64,000 nt of DNA from Chitinilyticum litopenaei DSM 21440 (GCF_000428145.1 NZ_ATZJ01000017.1:1-64000), one strand, 5' to 3'. Numbered from the stretch's first letter, positions 8,446-17,414 are shown. Notes: a model not told the origin generated them from the letters alone. Program-made: numbers and translations.

Positions 8446-8460
8446 TCCCTCTCTCCGCCA
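8446..8460 (+). other. Probable attachment site: 3' end of a tRNA-Ser gene
   Basis: TCCCTCTCTCCGCCA looks like the 3' strand of a tRNA acceptor stem with the CGCCA end typical of bacterial tRNA-Ser. No D-arm, anticodon arm or T-loop precedes it. Eleven nucleotides later a strong terminator follows, as expected behind a tRNA gene. An adjacent P4-type integrase makes this the likely island/backbone junction. The intact tRNA-Ser should lie at the other island end, outside the window. Confidence 0.6.
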
Positions 8461-8470
8461 GAATTGCATT

Positions 8471-8500
8471 GAAAAGCCCCGATTGATTCGGGGCTTTTTT
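8471..8500 (+). terminator. Rho-independent terminator, probably of the former tRNA-Ser gene
   Basis: A 7-bp stem AGCCCCG / CGGGGCT with a 7-nt loop is followed by a run of six T and preceded by four A, so it could also work in reverse. No complete gene lies directly upstream on the plus strand. Confidence 0.85.
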
Positions 8501-8725
8501 CTTGTCCGGCTTTGGGCGCCGTAATTATCCTGCGCTGGCCGGTCTTTCGCTTGCCGGGAACGTCATCCTGGCTCGTGGCGGTGCCGGCCTGCGAGGGTGC
8601 GGCCGTGATGTTTCTGAACCCCGTCTGAATGACCGGGCTTGCCGGTTGTGGCTTTGTGCATGGCGCGGGAAGGCTGATTGGCCGACAATGGGAGCACTTT
8701 TGCAACAACGCCTCGGAGCTTGCCG

Positions 8726-9367
8726 ATGACCCGTATTCTTCCGACCGCCGTGCTGGCCCTCTCTGTCGCCGTGCCCGCACTGGCCAGTGAGCGAACCTAT
8801 CAGTGCAATGACGGCCAGCAGCGCCGCATCAAGCAGGTCGATAGCCAGACCGTCTGGCTGATCGACAGCGAAGCGGGCGGGGAAGAGCGGCGCGAGTTGT
8901 TGTCGCAGGCCGTGAGCGCGTCTGGCGTGCGCTATGCTTCGCTGCGCAGCGAATGGTGGGAGAAGGGCGATAGCGCCCTGCTCAACCGTCTGGGGCAAAA
9001 TCAGGTGCAATGTGAGCTTGTGGCGCAAGCGGTGACCGAAGACCGCATCATGGTACAGATCGGCTGGCGCGAACGTCGTGCCTTCCCGGGCGCCACCCTG
9101 GAGGTCCAGTTGCTGGATGTCTCGCTCGCCGATGCGCCGGCGAAAGTGATCAGCGCAAAAACCTCGGTGCTGGAGGTGGGTATTCCGCTTGCGGTGGCTC
9201 TGCCTTTCAAGCCCGCTGAAATTGATCGGCGCATGACGTATGCGGTATCGGTGCGCCTGACGCAGGACGGCAAGCTGCTGATGCTCAATACCACCCGCAA
9301 TACCGTGCTGACGCGCGGGGCGGGCAAGGTGGCCGAGGTCTTGCTGGTCGCGCCCGACAAGCCCTGA
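8726..9367 (+). CDS. Unknown exported protein
   Basis: This 213-residue protein begins at the ATG at 8726, because MTRILPTAVLALSVAVPALA forms a clean signal peptide; an in-frame ATG at 8678 would put 16 polar residues before it. The mature protein starts ERTYQCNDGQQRRI, where a Cys-containing strand resembles small beta-rich periplasmic proteins, and has a second Cys in VQCELV. The rest alternates short beta-type stretches. I recognise no family or catalytic motif. It is the first backbone gene beyond the island junction. Confidence 0.65.
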   Translation: MTRILPTAVLALSVAVPALASERTYQCNDGQQRRIKQVDSQTVWLIDSEAGGEERRELLSQAVSASGVRYASLRSEWWEKGDSALLNRLGQNQVQCELVAQAVTEDRIMVQIGWRERRAFPGATLEVQLLDVSLADAPAKVISAKTSVLEVGIPLAVALPFKPAEIDRRMTYAVSVRLTQDGKLLMLNTTRNTVLTRGAGKVAEVLLVAPDKP

Positions 9368-9824
9368 GCGTGAATTGACCCACTGCCGAAGGCGAGCCGC
9401 GTTCAGCGGCGCGCATCATTTTGCCGGCTCTTCCTGATTTCCGCCCCTTGGGCGTGGTCCGAAGCATTCGGGCATGCAGGATCCCGGCTTGCATGCGCTG
9501 CGGGCTGCCGGGGTAATCCGCAAGCCAAAGTCTTGCTTGCAAAATACGCGCCGCGAAATGCATGGCAGCCTCGTGCCTGTGTTGTAAGAAAGCCCACGCC
9601 TTGACGGAGTGGGTTTCACGTATTCCTCTGCAGGCTATTGTTATCAAGCGCTCGATGCAGATACCCGTTGAGGCAGGCTGCCGTTAGCAGGCAGCATCGC
9701 GCTGGCGTATGCGGTTCTTGCCCCCGTGTGCTGCCGCCCCCACAATGGCCGCTTGCCGGCGTCAGCCAATGACCGGATTCCTGAAGAGTCTGCGCGTCGC
9801 CGGTTATCCGGAGGAAATGAAATC
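9368..9824. other. Intergenic region with no supported feature
   Basis: In these 457 bases I see no credible gene, tRNA or terminator. Short frames on the minus strand show no ribosome site or family resemblance. A GGAGG element at the right end serves the following gene. Confidence 0.5.
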
Positions 9825-11582
9825 ATGTGGGAAGCGATTGTGGCCCGGCGACAAGCCTGGCCGTTTGCCGTGTTTTTCACGGCGGTATTTGTGCTGCTGT
9901 TCTTGCTTAACCGCTGGACACCGACCTGGGGCGACGACTGGTATCGCACGGTGCCACTGGCCGATCTGGGCCAGATGTTCGGCCGCATCAGGGATGAATA
10001 TCTCACCTGGACCGGGCGCAGCTCGGTGCTGGCAACCACCTTTGTCATGCTGGCCATCTGGCCCGGCAGCCTGCTGCTGTTCGATCTGCTCAACAGCGCC
10101 GTCTTCTGCCTCTTGCTCGCAGCCCTGTTCCGCATTGCCGCAGGCCACTGGCCGGGCGCGGCGCGTACCGATCTGCTTACCCTGTTCGTGGCGCTGATTG
10201 CCTGCTGGTTTGGCACGCAATCGTTTGGCGAGGCCGTGCTGTGGAAGACCGGCGCCATTGCCTATCTGTGGGTGATGGTGGCTGCGCTGCTGTTCGTGAT
10301 GCCCTGGCTGGATCTGCTGCTGGCTGGGCAAACCCGCCCGGGCAATCGCTGGCGCAACTGGCTGTGGCCGCTGGGTGCGTTCTGGCTGGGCATGGCGCTG
10401 GAGAATGTCAGCGTGGTGCTGGTTCTGCTGGTGGCGCTCGTGCTCATGCTCAACAAACCGCTGCAACTGCCGCGCTGGTATCTGGGCCAGGCTGGCGGCC
10501 TCCTGGCCGGCGCGCTGGCGCTGTTTCTGGCGCCGGGCAATGCCGTGCGCTTTGCCATGCAGGACGACAGGCAGCCCATTGCCCACCGGCTGGGCGAATT
10601 GCTGCTGGTGATCTGGCAGCATGTCAGCAGCGTCACGCCGTTGCTGGCCGTGCTGATTGCGCTGCTGCTGGCTGCAGCGATCCGTCGCGACGGGGAGGAG
10701 GCCGGGCCGATGCTCAGGCGCAGCTGGGTGCTGCTGGTGCTGGGTACCTTGCTCGCGCTGGCGATGGTCGGTTCGACCGGCATCAATTTCGGCACGCGCA
10801 CGGCCTTTCCGGCGGAGGTGTTCTGGATCGCCGCGCTGCTGGCGCTGGCGCATCCGCTGTGGGCGCGTGGCTGGCAGCTGGTGTGGCATCTGCCGCTGTT
10901 CGCCATTCTGGGCGGCGTGTTCGCCGCCGATGCGCTGACCGTGCTGGAGCAGGGCAAGGCGACGCAGCAGCAGACCGCGCGCCGCGAGGCGCTGATGGCG
11001 CAATACCGTCAGCAGGGCTTGCGCCGCATCGTGCTGCCCTCGCTGCAGATTCCCTATCTGCCGCAGATTGTCGACGACTACACGCAGGGACGCTACTTCC
11101 TGCGCGACATCCATGGCGACACGCCGGGCAATGGCTGGCGCAATGGCACTTATGCCGAAGATCACGGTTTCGAATTCGCCATCCGCCTGCCCCAGCCCTG
11201 GCTGGTGTATCTGCCTGAGCTGGCGCGCGAACGGATTCTGGCATCCGGCCCCGACCATCTGCTGCTGCTGCGCCAGGAGGCGCACGGCTGGCGCACGGCG
11301 CCCAGCCTGTATCTGTTGATGACGCGCGAGGCCTGTCAGCCGCAGCTCAGTGTGCGCTGGCGCGCCGCGAGTCCGGAGGTCCTGCCGCGCATGCAGCGCC
11401 AGCAGGGCTTTGTCGAGGAGAATCTGGCGTATCGTGACGAGGTGGCGGTCGTGGATGCCGGCGGCATGCCCACCGGCCAATTCTGTGCCTGGCGTCTGCC
11501 GGTGCCGGATTACGCCACGCAGATCAGTATCGCCCGCTCGCCTGATCCTGCCGCCGTGCTGGAAATCAGCCTGCCGCAGTGA
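9825..11582 (+). CDS. DUF6056-type polytopic membrane protein
   Basis: The 585-residue protein starts at the ATG at 9825 behind GGAGG; earlier in-frame starts would add 33 polar residues. About ten hydrophobic segments fill the first two thirds, and the last 180 residues form a soluble domain. The first loop contains WGDDWYR and YLTWTGRSSV, the acidic-plus-aromatic pattern of DUF6056 proteins, which resemble GT-C-type glycosyltransferases. A role in moving sugars onto lipid or surface polymers is possible but not shown. The gene stands alone, ending 16 nt before a 49-bp palindrome. Confidence 0.7.
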   Translation: MWEAIVARRQAWPFAVFFTAVFVLLFLLNRWTPTWGDDWYRTVPLADLGQMFGRIRDEYLTWTGRSSVLATTFVMLAIWPGSLLLFDLLNSAVFCLLLAALFRIAAGHWPGAARTDLLTLFVALIACWFGTQSFGEAVLWKTGAIAYLWVMVAALLFVMPWLDLLLAGQTRPGNRWRNWLWPLGAFWLGMALENVSVVLVLLVALVLMLNKPLQLPRWYLGQAGGLLAGALALFLAPGNAVRFAMQDDRQPIAHRLGELLLVIWQHVSSVTPLLAVLIALLLAAAIRRDGEEAGPMLRRSWVLLVLGTLLALAMVGSTGINFGTRTAFPAEVFWIAALLALAHPLWARGWQLVWHLPLFAILGGVFAADALTVLEQGKATQQQTARREALMAQYRQQGLRRIVLPSLQIPYLPQIVDDYTQGRYFLRDIHGDTPGNGWRNGTYAEDHGFEFAIRLPQPWLVYLPELARERILASGPDHLLLLRQEAHGWRTAPSLYLLMTREACQPQLSVRWRAASPEVLPRMQRQQGFVEENLAYRDEVAVVDAGGMPTGQFCAWRLPVPDYATQISIARSPDPAAVLEISLPQ

Positions 11583-11598
11583 TTGTGGCTGTGTTTTA

Positions 11599-11647
11599 GG
11601 GTATTGCCCTGCGGCCCTTTTAGGTAAAGGGCCGCAGGGTGATACCC
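11599..11647. repeat. 49-bp palindromic repeat, copy A
   Basis: The arms GGGTATTGCCCTGCGGCCC and GGGCCGCAGGGTGATACCC pair with a loop around TTTTAGGTAAA. It lies between two convergent genes, 16 nt after one stop and 1 nt from the other. It is the most regular member of a family with further copies at 37026, 39223, 45603, 50313 and 59001. It may end transcription from both sides. Confidence 0.85.
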
Positions 11648-11648
11648 A

Positions 11649-12425
11649 TCATTTGATGCCGTAGCGGGCGCGGATGCCGGCGAGCGTGCCGTTCTTCTCC
11701 AGCCGGCTTATGGCGGCATTCAGTGTGGCGATGTCCTCGGCCGTGGCGCTCTTGCGGCTGAGCATCAGGTGTACCGGATCATTGACCGGTACAAAGGGCA
11801 GCGAACTGACCGTCATGTTCTGCTTTTTTGCCTCGGCCATCACCGCGGCCAGATCGCCGACGATCAGCTCGGCGCGGCGCGCCTTCAGCATCCGCAAGCC
11901 CTGGCGGAAATCCTCGAAGTGCCAGATGATGCCGGCCGCCTTCATGGCGGCGAGGTTTTTCGCATAGTCGGCGCCGTAAAAGCCGCTGTTGGGGCTGACC
12001 ACGGTAATGCCTTGCTGCAGGACGTCCGCAAAGCCCTGCAATTTGCCGTACAGCGCCTGATTGCTGCTCAGTGTGCACAGGCAGGTGGTTTCCTGGCGGT
12101 AGGGCAGGGTGAACCAGCTATGGCTCTCACGTTCGGGGGTTTTCGAGGCGGCGACCAGCAGCGCCAGCTCGCCCTGCACATGCATGTGCTGGCGGCGCAG
12201 GCGCGGCGCTTCCGGATCGATGCGCAAGGTGCAGCCAGCCTCGCGGAAAATCGCCTGCACCAGCTCGATATCAAGCCCTGCCGGCTTGCCGGCCTCGTCG
12301 TAGTACACATAGGGTGACCATTTTTCCATGGCCATATTGAAGGGCTTGCTGCAGCCCGTGCCAGCCGCCTGGCCCTGGCTGGCGAGCCCGGCGAGCAGCA
12401 GGCCCGCCCAGAGCAGAATTCGCAT
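11649..12425 (-). CDS. Periplasmic amino-acid-type solute-binding protein (SBP_bac_3)
   Basis: The 258-residue protein has a signal peptide of about 20 residues ending in SQGQA, then the family opening with WSPYVYYDEAGKPAGLDIELVQ, where ABC-type polar amino acid receptors begin. The later part has the expected GDLAAVM segment and an end reading LEKNGTLAGIRARYG. No permease or ATPase gene is adjacent, so it may be an orphan receptor or feed a distant transporter. Ligand unknown. Confidence 0.82.
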   Translation of the reverse strand: MRILLWAGLLLAGLASQGQAAGTGCSKPFNMAMEKWSPYVYYDEAGKPAGLDIELVQAIFREAGCTLRIDPEAPRLRRQHMHVQGELALLVAASKTPERESHSWFTLPYRQETTCLCTLSSNQALYGKLQGFADVLQQGITVVSPNSGFYGADYAKNLAAMKAAGIIWHFEDFRQGLRMLKARRAELIVGDLAAVMAEAKKQNMTVSSLPFVPVNDPVHLMLSRKSATAEDIATLNAAISRLEKNGTLAGIRARYGIK

Positions 12426-12581
12426 GATGGCTCTCCGCTGTGTGTGCGATCAGTTCATCGTAACCGCCGCTGCCGCTTTCCTGCCATCGCCTTGCCGGTT
12501 TTTTGTCGTACCAGCGGCAAAATGCCGCGATGAGCGCCATCAAATCCCTGTTTTTCATAGGGATTTTTCAGGTTTGTGCGT

Positions 12582-12610
12582 TTTCAATTCGGTCGCAAAC
12601 GCGCTACAAT
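12582..12610 (+). promoter_or_regulatory. Likely sigma70 promoter of trhP-def
   Basis: A TACAAT -10 box (12605-12610) lies 17 bp after TTTCAA (12582-12587), a weak -35. It is 36 nt upstream of the trhP start. Confidence 0.4.
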
Positions 12611-12646
12611 CCCGCCCCTTGAGCATTCTGCCGTGAGTATGTCCCG

Positions 12647-14011
12647 ATGACCGTGAAAGTCCCCGAATTGCTGTTGCCCGCTGGCGACCTGGAGCGCATG
12701 CGCGCCGCCTATGATTACGGCGCCGATGCCGTGTACGCCGGCCAGCCGCGCTATTCGCTGCGCGCGCGCAACAACGATTTCAAGCTGGAAAACCTGAAAA
12801 CCGGCATCGAGGAAGCCCACGCACGCGGCAAGAAGCTGTTTGTCGCCAGCAACATCCTGCCGCACAACGCGAAAATCAAGACGTATCTGGCCGACATGGA
12901 GCCGGTGATCGCGATGAAACCGGACGCGCTGATCATGGCCGACCCCGGGCTGATCATGATGGTGCGCGAAAAGTGGCCCGAGCAGGTGATTCATCTGTCC
13001 GTGCAGGCCAATACCGTGAACTATGCCGGTGTGAAGTTCTGGAAAGCGATGGGCGTCGAGCGCGTGATCCTGTCGCGCGAGCTGAGCCTCGATGAAGTCG
13101 AGGAAATCCGCCAGCAATGCCCGGATACCGAGCTGGAAGTCTTCGTGCATGGCGCGCTGTGCATTGCCTATTCCGGCCGCTGCCTGCTGTCGGGCTACTT
13201 CAACCACCGCGATCCGAACCAGGGCACCTGTACCAACGCCTGCCGCTGGGACTACAAGACCATCGACACGCAGGAAGACGATGCCGGCGACGTGAAGCCG
13301 CAGGTGATCCAGTTCGACTTCAACAAGGCGATGAGCGAGGCCAACCAGAGCTTTGCCGCTTGTGGCGGTGCCGAGCGTCATCCGCTGGCCGACAAGACCT
13401 ACCTGATCGAAGAAGCCAACCGCCCCGGCGAGCTGATGCCGATCATGGAAGACGAGCACGGTACCTACATCATGAATTCCAAGGACCTGCGCGCGATCGA
13501 GCACATCGAGCGTCTGGTCAAGATCGGCGTCGATTCGCTGAAGATCGAGGGCCGCACCAAGAGCCTGTATTACGTCGCGCGCACCGCGCAGACTTACCGC
13601 CAGGCGATTGACGACGCGGTCGCTGGTCGCCCGTTCAACCCGGCGCTGCTGGCTGATTTGGACGGCCTGGCCAACCGTGGCTATACCGATGGTTTCTACG
13701 AGCGCCATCACACGCACGAATACCAGAACTACCTCGACGGGCATTCCAAGTCCAAGCGCAGCCAGTATGTCGGCGAGATCGGCGAGGTGCGCGACGGCTG
13801 GGCGCAGGTGAATGTGAAGAACCGCTTCGAAGTCGGTGACGAACTGGAGATCATCCACCCGAGCGGCAATCAGATCATCAAGCTCGAAGCCATTCGCGGC
13901 AAGGGCGGGGCGATGGTCGACGCGGCGGCCGGCAATGGCGTGGAAGCGGCGATTCCGCTCGATGCGAAGTACGCCAACGCGCTGATCGCGCGCATCCTGC
14001 CGGAAGTCTGA
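12647..14011 (+). CDS. trhP: Peptidase-U32-family tRNA hydroxylation protein TrhP (YegQ)
   Basis: The 454-residue protein is a full-length YegQ-type U32 member. In E. coli, TrhP acts with prephenate-derived cofactors in forming 5-hydroxyuridine at the tRNA wobble position. Visible marks are the opening PELLLPAGDLERMRAAYDYGA, the U32 signature around FVHGALCIAYSGRC, and the Cys cluster that continues GTCTNACRWDYK, likely binding an iron-sulfur cluster. Despite the family name, a protease role is not supported for this subgroup. The def start follows one base after its stop. Confidence 0.92.
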   Translation: MTVKVPELLLPAGDLERMRAAYDYGADAVYAGQPRYSLRARNNDFKLENLKTGIEEAHARGKKLFVASNILPHNAKIKTYLADMEPVIAMKPDALIMADPGLIMMVREKWPEQVIHLSVQANTVNYAGVKFWKAMGVERVILSRELSLDEVEEIRQQCPDTELEVFVHGALCIAYSGRCLLSGYFNHRDPNQGTCTNACRWDYKTIDTQEDDAGDVKPQVIQFDFNKAMSEANQSFAACGGAERHPLADKTYLIEEANRPGELMPIMEDEHGTYIMNSKDLRAIEHIERLVKIGVDSLKIEGRTKSLYYVARTAQTYRQAIDDAVAGRPFNPALLADLDGLANRGYTDGFYERHHTHEYQNYLDGHSKSKRSQYVGEIGEVRDGWAQVNVKNRFEVGDELEIIHPSGNQIIKLEAIRGKGGAMVDAAAGNGVEAAIPLDAKYANALIARILPEV

Positions 14012-14012
14012 G

Positions 14013-14534
14013 ATGGCAGTGCGGCCGGTGCTGAAAATGGGTGAGCCGCTGCTGTTGCGCCGCGCCGAGCCGGTCGCCGAGTTCGATACGCCAGAGTTGC
14101 ATGCGCTGGTGGCCGATCTGTTCGACACCATGGCCGCCACCGGCGGCGTTGGCATTGCCGCGCCGCAGATTGGTGTTTCATTGCAGGTGGTGATTTTCGG
14201 CTTCGAGAAAAGCGAGCGTTACCCGGATGCCGAGCCGGTACCGCAGACGGTGCTGGTCAATCCGGTGGTCGAGTTGCTGGGCGACGAAGCTGAAGAAGGC
14301 TGGGAGGGGTGTCTGTCTGTACCTGGCTTGCGCGGGGTGGTGCCGCGACATACCCGGATCAGGTATCACGGCTTTGATCCGTATGGCCAGGCAATTGATC
14401 GCGTGGCCTCGGGTTTTCATGCCCGGGTCGTTCAGCATGAATGCGATCATCTGTGGGGTGTGCTTTACCCGCAGCGCATCCGCGACATGACAAAATTTGG
14501 TTTTACCGAGGTGCTTTTTCCAGAGTTGCGCTGA
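14013..14534 (+). CDS. def: Peptide deformylase
   Basis: The 173-residue enzyme removes the N-formyl group from nascent proteins. All three motifs are present: GVGIAAPQI, EGCLS and QHECDH, giving the Cys and two His that hold the metal, plus the catalytic Glu. It sits one base after trhP, so it is co-transcribed, and it is not beside fmt as the main def often is. The insertion SERYPDAEPVPQTV before the conserved NP also fits a second-copy deformylase. Confidence 0.93.
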   Translation: MAVRPVLKMGEPLLLRRAEPVAEFDTPELHALVADLFDTMAATGGVGIAAPQIGVSLQVVIFGFEKSERYPDAEPVPQTVLVNPVVELLGDEAEEGWEGCLSVPGLRGVVPRHTRIRYHGFDPYGQAIDRVASGFHARVVQHECDHLWGVLYPQRIRDMTKFGFTEVLFPELR

Positions 14535-14570
14535 ACGGTCGATCTGGTGGGGGTCGTGTGGGGTGCTGTC

Positions 14571-14729
14571 TTATTCCAGCGGATGCAGAAAGCATGGCGT
14601 GTCATGCGGCGCCCCTGGCAAGCCGCTTTCCTTGTCCGCATCCTCGGCATGCTTGCTGGCCAAGTAGCTGGCTGAGCAGAACAACAGGGTAGTGCCGGCG
14701 ATTTCCAGAAACAGCAGCAAGAGGTCCAT
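14571..14729 (-). CDS. Possible small single-span membrane protein
   Basis: The 52-residue frame from the ATG at 14729 reads MDLLLLFLEIAGTTLLFCSA, a plausible membrane helix, followed by a charged tail. An AAGAAAG element lies 5' of the start, a weak ribosome site. I know no family. It is convergent with def and upstream of nothing on its strand, so conservation in relatives would be needed to accept it. Confidence 0.35.
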   Translation of the reverse strand: MDLLLLFLEIAGTTLLFCSASYLASKHAEDADKESGLPGAPHDTPCFLHPLE

Positions 14730-14821
14730 GGACTTTCTTTCAGCGTTGGTAAAAATCAACTATTGAAAGAGAGGCCTGGAAAGTCAAGCCATTGCGCTGT
14801 GTGAACCGGCGGTAGACAAGC

Positions 14822-14848
14822 AAAAAGCCCGGCTATGCCGGGCTTTTT
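14822..14848. terminator. Bidirectional terminator behind the cold-shock gene
   Basis: A perfect stem GCCCGGC / GCCGGGC with a TAT loop is flanked by five A and five T, so it can end transcription on either strand. It lies 18 nt past the cold-shock stop. Confidence 0.9.
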
Positions 14849-14866
14849 CACAACTCAAACGGGCAA

Positions 14867-15070
14867 TTAAGCCGGCTTGATGTTGGAGGCTTGCTTGCCC
14901 TTTTGACCTTGGGTGATGTCAAAAGTCACGCGTTGGCCTTCAGCCAGGGTCTTGAAACCGTTGGACTGAATTTGGGAGAAGTGAGCGAACAGGTCGTCGC
15001 CGCCTTCGTCCGGAGTGATGAAGCCGAAGCCCTTGGAGTCATTGAACCACTTTACGGTACCGGTAGCCAT
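14867..15070 (-). CDS. Cold-shock-domain RNA chaperone (CspA family)
   Basis: The 67-residue protein is a single cold-shock domain with both RNA-binding motifs, KGFGFI (residues 13-18) and DLFAHF (26-31). It binds single-stranded RNA/DNA and melts structure. A good ribosome site (AAGGGATTTTC) precedes the start. As in other csp genes, a long untranslated leader probably lies in the large upstream gap. Which csp paralogue it is cannot be told. Confidence 0.95.
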   Translation of the reverse strand: MATGTVKWFNDSKGFGFITPDEGGDDLFAHFSQIQSNGFKTLAEGQRVTFDITQGQKGKQASNIKPA

Positions 15071-15631
15071 GGAGAAAATCCCTTGGTAATAAATTAGATA
15101 AAAAAATTTCCAGGACGCGTAGCGTCACAGGTGCAGACAATCAAGGGAAATGGCAATACGAGGTACTACAAAGGTTACGACGATATGCTGCAAATCACCG
15201 CCTGAGCATCTGGCGGAAACATTTGTACGCGAATCTGGCGGTGCGCACAAGCGATTTCGCACAAACATCAGAATTTTCTTCTGCAAGCGGCCCTGTGATG
15301 CTGTTGTCGCGCAGGGTATTCGCTGTCGGCCTTTTACCGGTGTGTCCTGCATGCAGATGGGATTGCCCGTATTGACAAGGCATGTGGCAGCCCAAGCCCG
15401 GACTGGCGAAATCCCGGTGCTAATCCACAGCAGCAGTGCATAAAGCTGTGGATGAACTGTGCACAAGCAGGGCAAGTGCCTGAGCCGGCGGTGGCGCTGC
15501 TGGCCTGCCTGCTTTTTGACCGCTGATGCCTGCCTGCCGATCCGCCCGGTGATGCCGAGGTGCACGCACGCGGGTACAATGGCGTTTTATATCCGCCTGT
15601 GCCCGCGCCATCACGCCGGGCTTGAAACCGC
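15071..15631. other. Intergenic region: csp leader on one side, argS promoter on the other
   Basis: No gene is supported in these 561 bases. The left part is presumably the csp 5' leader and promoter on the minus strand. At the right, a GGGTACAATGG sequence at about 15574-15584 is a likely -10 box for argS. Two TGTGGAT/ATCCACA-like words near 15425-15455 resemble single DnaA boxes but are not an origin. Confidence 0.45.
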
Positions 15632-17350
15632 ATGACAATCCAGCAACTGCTTTCCCAGCGCGTGCAAGCTGCACTCGCCGCCGCCGGCGCTCCCGACGCG
15701 CCGGCCATCGTTCAACCTTCCGGCAAGCCCGAATTCGGTGATTTCCAGGCCAATGGCGTCATGGGCGCCGCCAAGGCGCTTAAAACCAATCCGCGTGCCC
15801 TGGCGCAGGCGGTGGTCGAGCAGCTCGACTTGGACGGCATTGCCGAGAAAATCGAGATCGCGGGGCCGGGCTTTATCAACATTCACCTTGCGCCGGAATT
15901 CCTGGCCGGGCGCTTGCAAGCGGCGCTCACTGATGATGCGCTGGGCATCGCCCGCCCCGTGCCGCAGAAGGTGATGGTCGAATATTCCTCCCCCAATCTT
16001 GCCAAGGAAATGCACGTCGGCCACCTGCGTTCGACCATCATTGGCGACGCGATTGCCCGCGTGCTGGGTTTTGTCGGCCATGATGTGGCCCGCTGCAATC
16101 ATGTCGGTGACTGGGGGACGCAGTTTGGCATGCTGGTCGCCTATCTGCTGGAAACCCGGCAATCGGGCGATGCGGAGCTGGAGCTGGCCGATCTCGAGAA
16201 TTTCTACCGCAAGGCCAAGGTCCGCTTTGATGAAGATGCCGTCTTTGCCGATACCGCACGCAATTTTGTCGTGAAGCTGCAAGGCGGAGATGCCGAGGTG
16301 CTGGCGCTCTGGCAACAGTTTGTCGCCGTCTCCATGGCGCATTGCCAGGAAGTCTATGACAAGCTGGGTGTTGGCCTGACACTGGATGCCGTGCGTGGCG
16401 AGTCGGCCTATAACGACGACTTGCCGGTGGTAGTGAGCGATTTGCGTGCGGCCGGCCTGCTGGTCGAGGATCAGGGCGCACAGGTAGTGTTCCTGCCGGA
16501 GTTCAAAAACCCGGAGGGCGAAGCGCAGGCGATGATCATCCAGAAAAAGGATGGCGGTTACCTGTATGCGACGACTGACCTGGCTGCCGTGCGCTACCGC
16601 CACCGCACGCTGGATCTCAAGCGCGTGATCTATGTGGTGGATGCGCGCCAGAGCCTCCACTTCCAGCAATTGTTCACCCTGTCGAAGAAGGCCGGCTTCG
16701 CCCCGGCGGACATGGTGCTCGAACATGTCGCTTTCGGCACGATGATGGGCGAGGACGGCCGGCCCTTCAAAACACGCTCGGGTGGGACCGTCAAGCTTGT
16801 CGAACTGATCGATGAGGCGATTGAGCGTGCGTATGCGCTGGTAAGCGAGAAAAATCCTGGGCTGGCAGAGGATACGCGCCGCAGTATTGCCCGGGCCGTT
16901 GGCGTGGGCGCGGTGAAGTATGCCGACCTTTCGAAGAATCGCACCAGCGATTACATCTTCAACTGGGACACCATGCTGGCCTTCGATGGCAATACCGCCC
17001 CCTACCTGCAATATGCCTATACGCGCGTACAGAGTGTCTTCCGCAAGGCTGGCGATTTCAATGCCGCGGCAGCGCTGTTTATTGCCGAGCCGGCGGAAAA
17101 GCAACTGGCCCTGCTGCTGGCCCAGTTCGATGAAGTCATCGAGTCGGTGGCCTCGACTTGCCAGCCGCACCAGCTGTGTGGCTATCTGTTCAATCTGGCG
17201 CAGCAATTCTCGCGTTTCTACGAAGCCTGCCCGATTCTGGCCGCCGAAGGCGCCGTGCGCGACAGCCGTCTGCAGCTTGCCGCACTGACCGCGCGCACCC
17301 TGAAGACGGGGCTCGAGTTACTGGGCATTGCCGTGCTCGACGAGATGTAA
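15632..17350 (+). CDS. argS: Arginyl-tRNA synthetase
   Basis: The 572-residue class I synthetase charges tRNA-Arg. It has the N-terminal Add-1 domain (about 1-110), the HIGH-type motif HVGHLRS at 128-134 inside VEYSSPNLAKEMHVGHLRST, the YVVDARQ-x-x-HF region and a C-terminal anticodon-binding domain. Length is normal for the family. It stands alone and ends in a strong hairpin at 17383-17414. Confidence 0.97.
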   Translation: MTIQQLLSQRVQAALAAAGAPDAPAIVQPSGKPEFGDFQANGVMGAAKALKTNPRALAQAVVEQLDLDGIAEKIEIAGPGFINIHLAPEFLAGRLQAALTDDALGIARPVPQKVMVEYSSPNLAKEMHVGHLRSTIIGDAIARVLGFVGHDVARCNHVGDWGTQFGMLVAYLLETRQSGDAELELADLENFYRKAKVRFDEDAVFADTARNFVVKLQGGDAEVLALWQQFVAVSMAHCQEVYDKLGVGLTLDAVRGESAYNDDLPVVVSDLRAAGLLVEDQGAQVVFLPEFKNPEGEAQAMIIQKKDGGYLYATTDLAAVRYRHRTLDLKRVIYVVDARQSLHFQQLFTLSKKAGFAPADMVLEHVAFGTMMGEDGRPFKTRSGGTVKLVELIDEAIERAYALVSEKNPGLAEDTRRSIARAVGVGAVKYADLSKNRTSDYIFNWDTMLAFDGNTAPYLQYAYTRVQSVFRKAGDFNAAAALFIAEPAEKQLALLLAQFDEVIESVASTCQPHQLCGYLFNLAQQFSRFYEACPILAAEGAVRDSRLQLAALTARTLKTGLELLGIAVLDEM

Positions 17351-17382
17351 GTCAGCCGCTTAATCCTCGCTTGGGACTCTTC

Positions 17383-17414
17383 ATGACAACGCCACCTACG
17401 GGTGGCGTTGTCAT
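17383..17414 (+). terminator. Strong hairpin behind argS with a UACG loop
   Basis: ATGACAACGCCACC (17383-17396) pairs perfectly with GGTGGCGTTGTCAT (17401-17414) around TACG. A C(UACG)G loop is an unusually stable tetraloop. There is no U tract, so it may work as a 3' protective stem or a Rho-assisted end. Confidence 0.65.

Noticed and set aside
9804..11480. Minus-strand frame of 558 codons, rich in Gln and Arg
   Set aside because: Complement of the DUF6056 gene; composition is that of a GC-skewed antisense frame.
12541..12568. Hairpin ATCCCT / AGGGAT followed by T residues
   Set aside because: It resembles a terminator on the plus strand, but no plus-strand gene ends upstream. It may be a leader element or chance and is not listed as a feature.
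15420..15460. DnaA-box-like words near the csp/argS gap
   Set aside because: Only two imperfect words, no AT-rich unwinding region and no dnaA/dnaN neighbourhood; not an origin.
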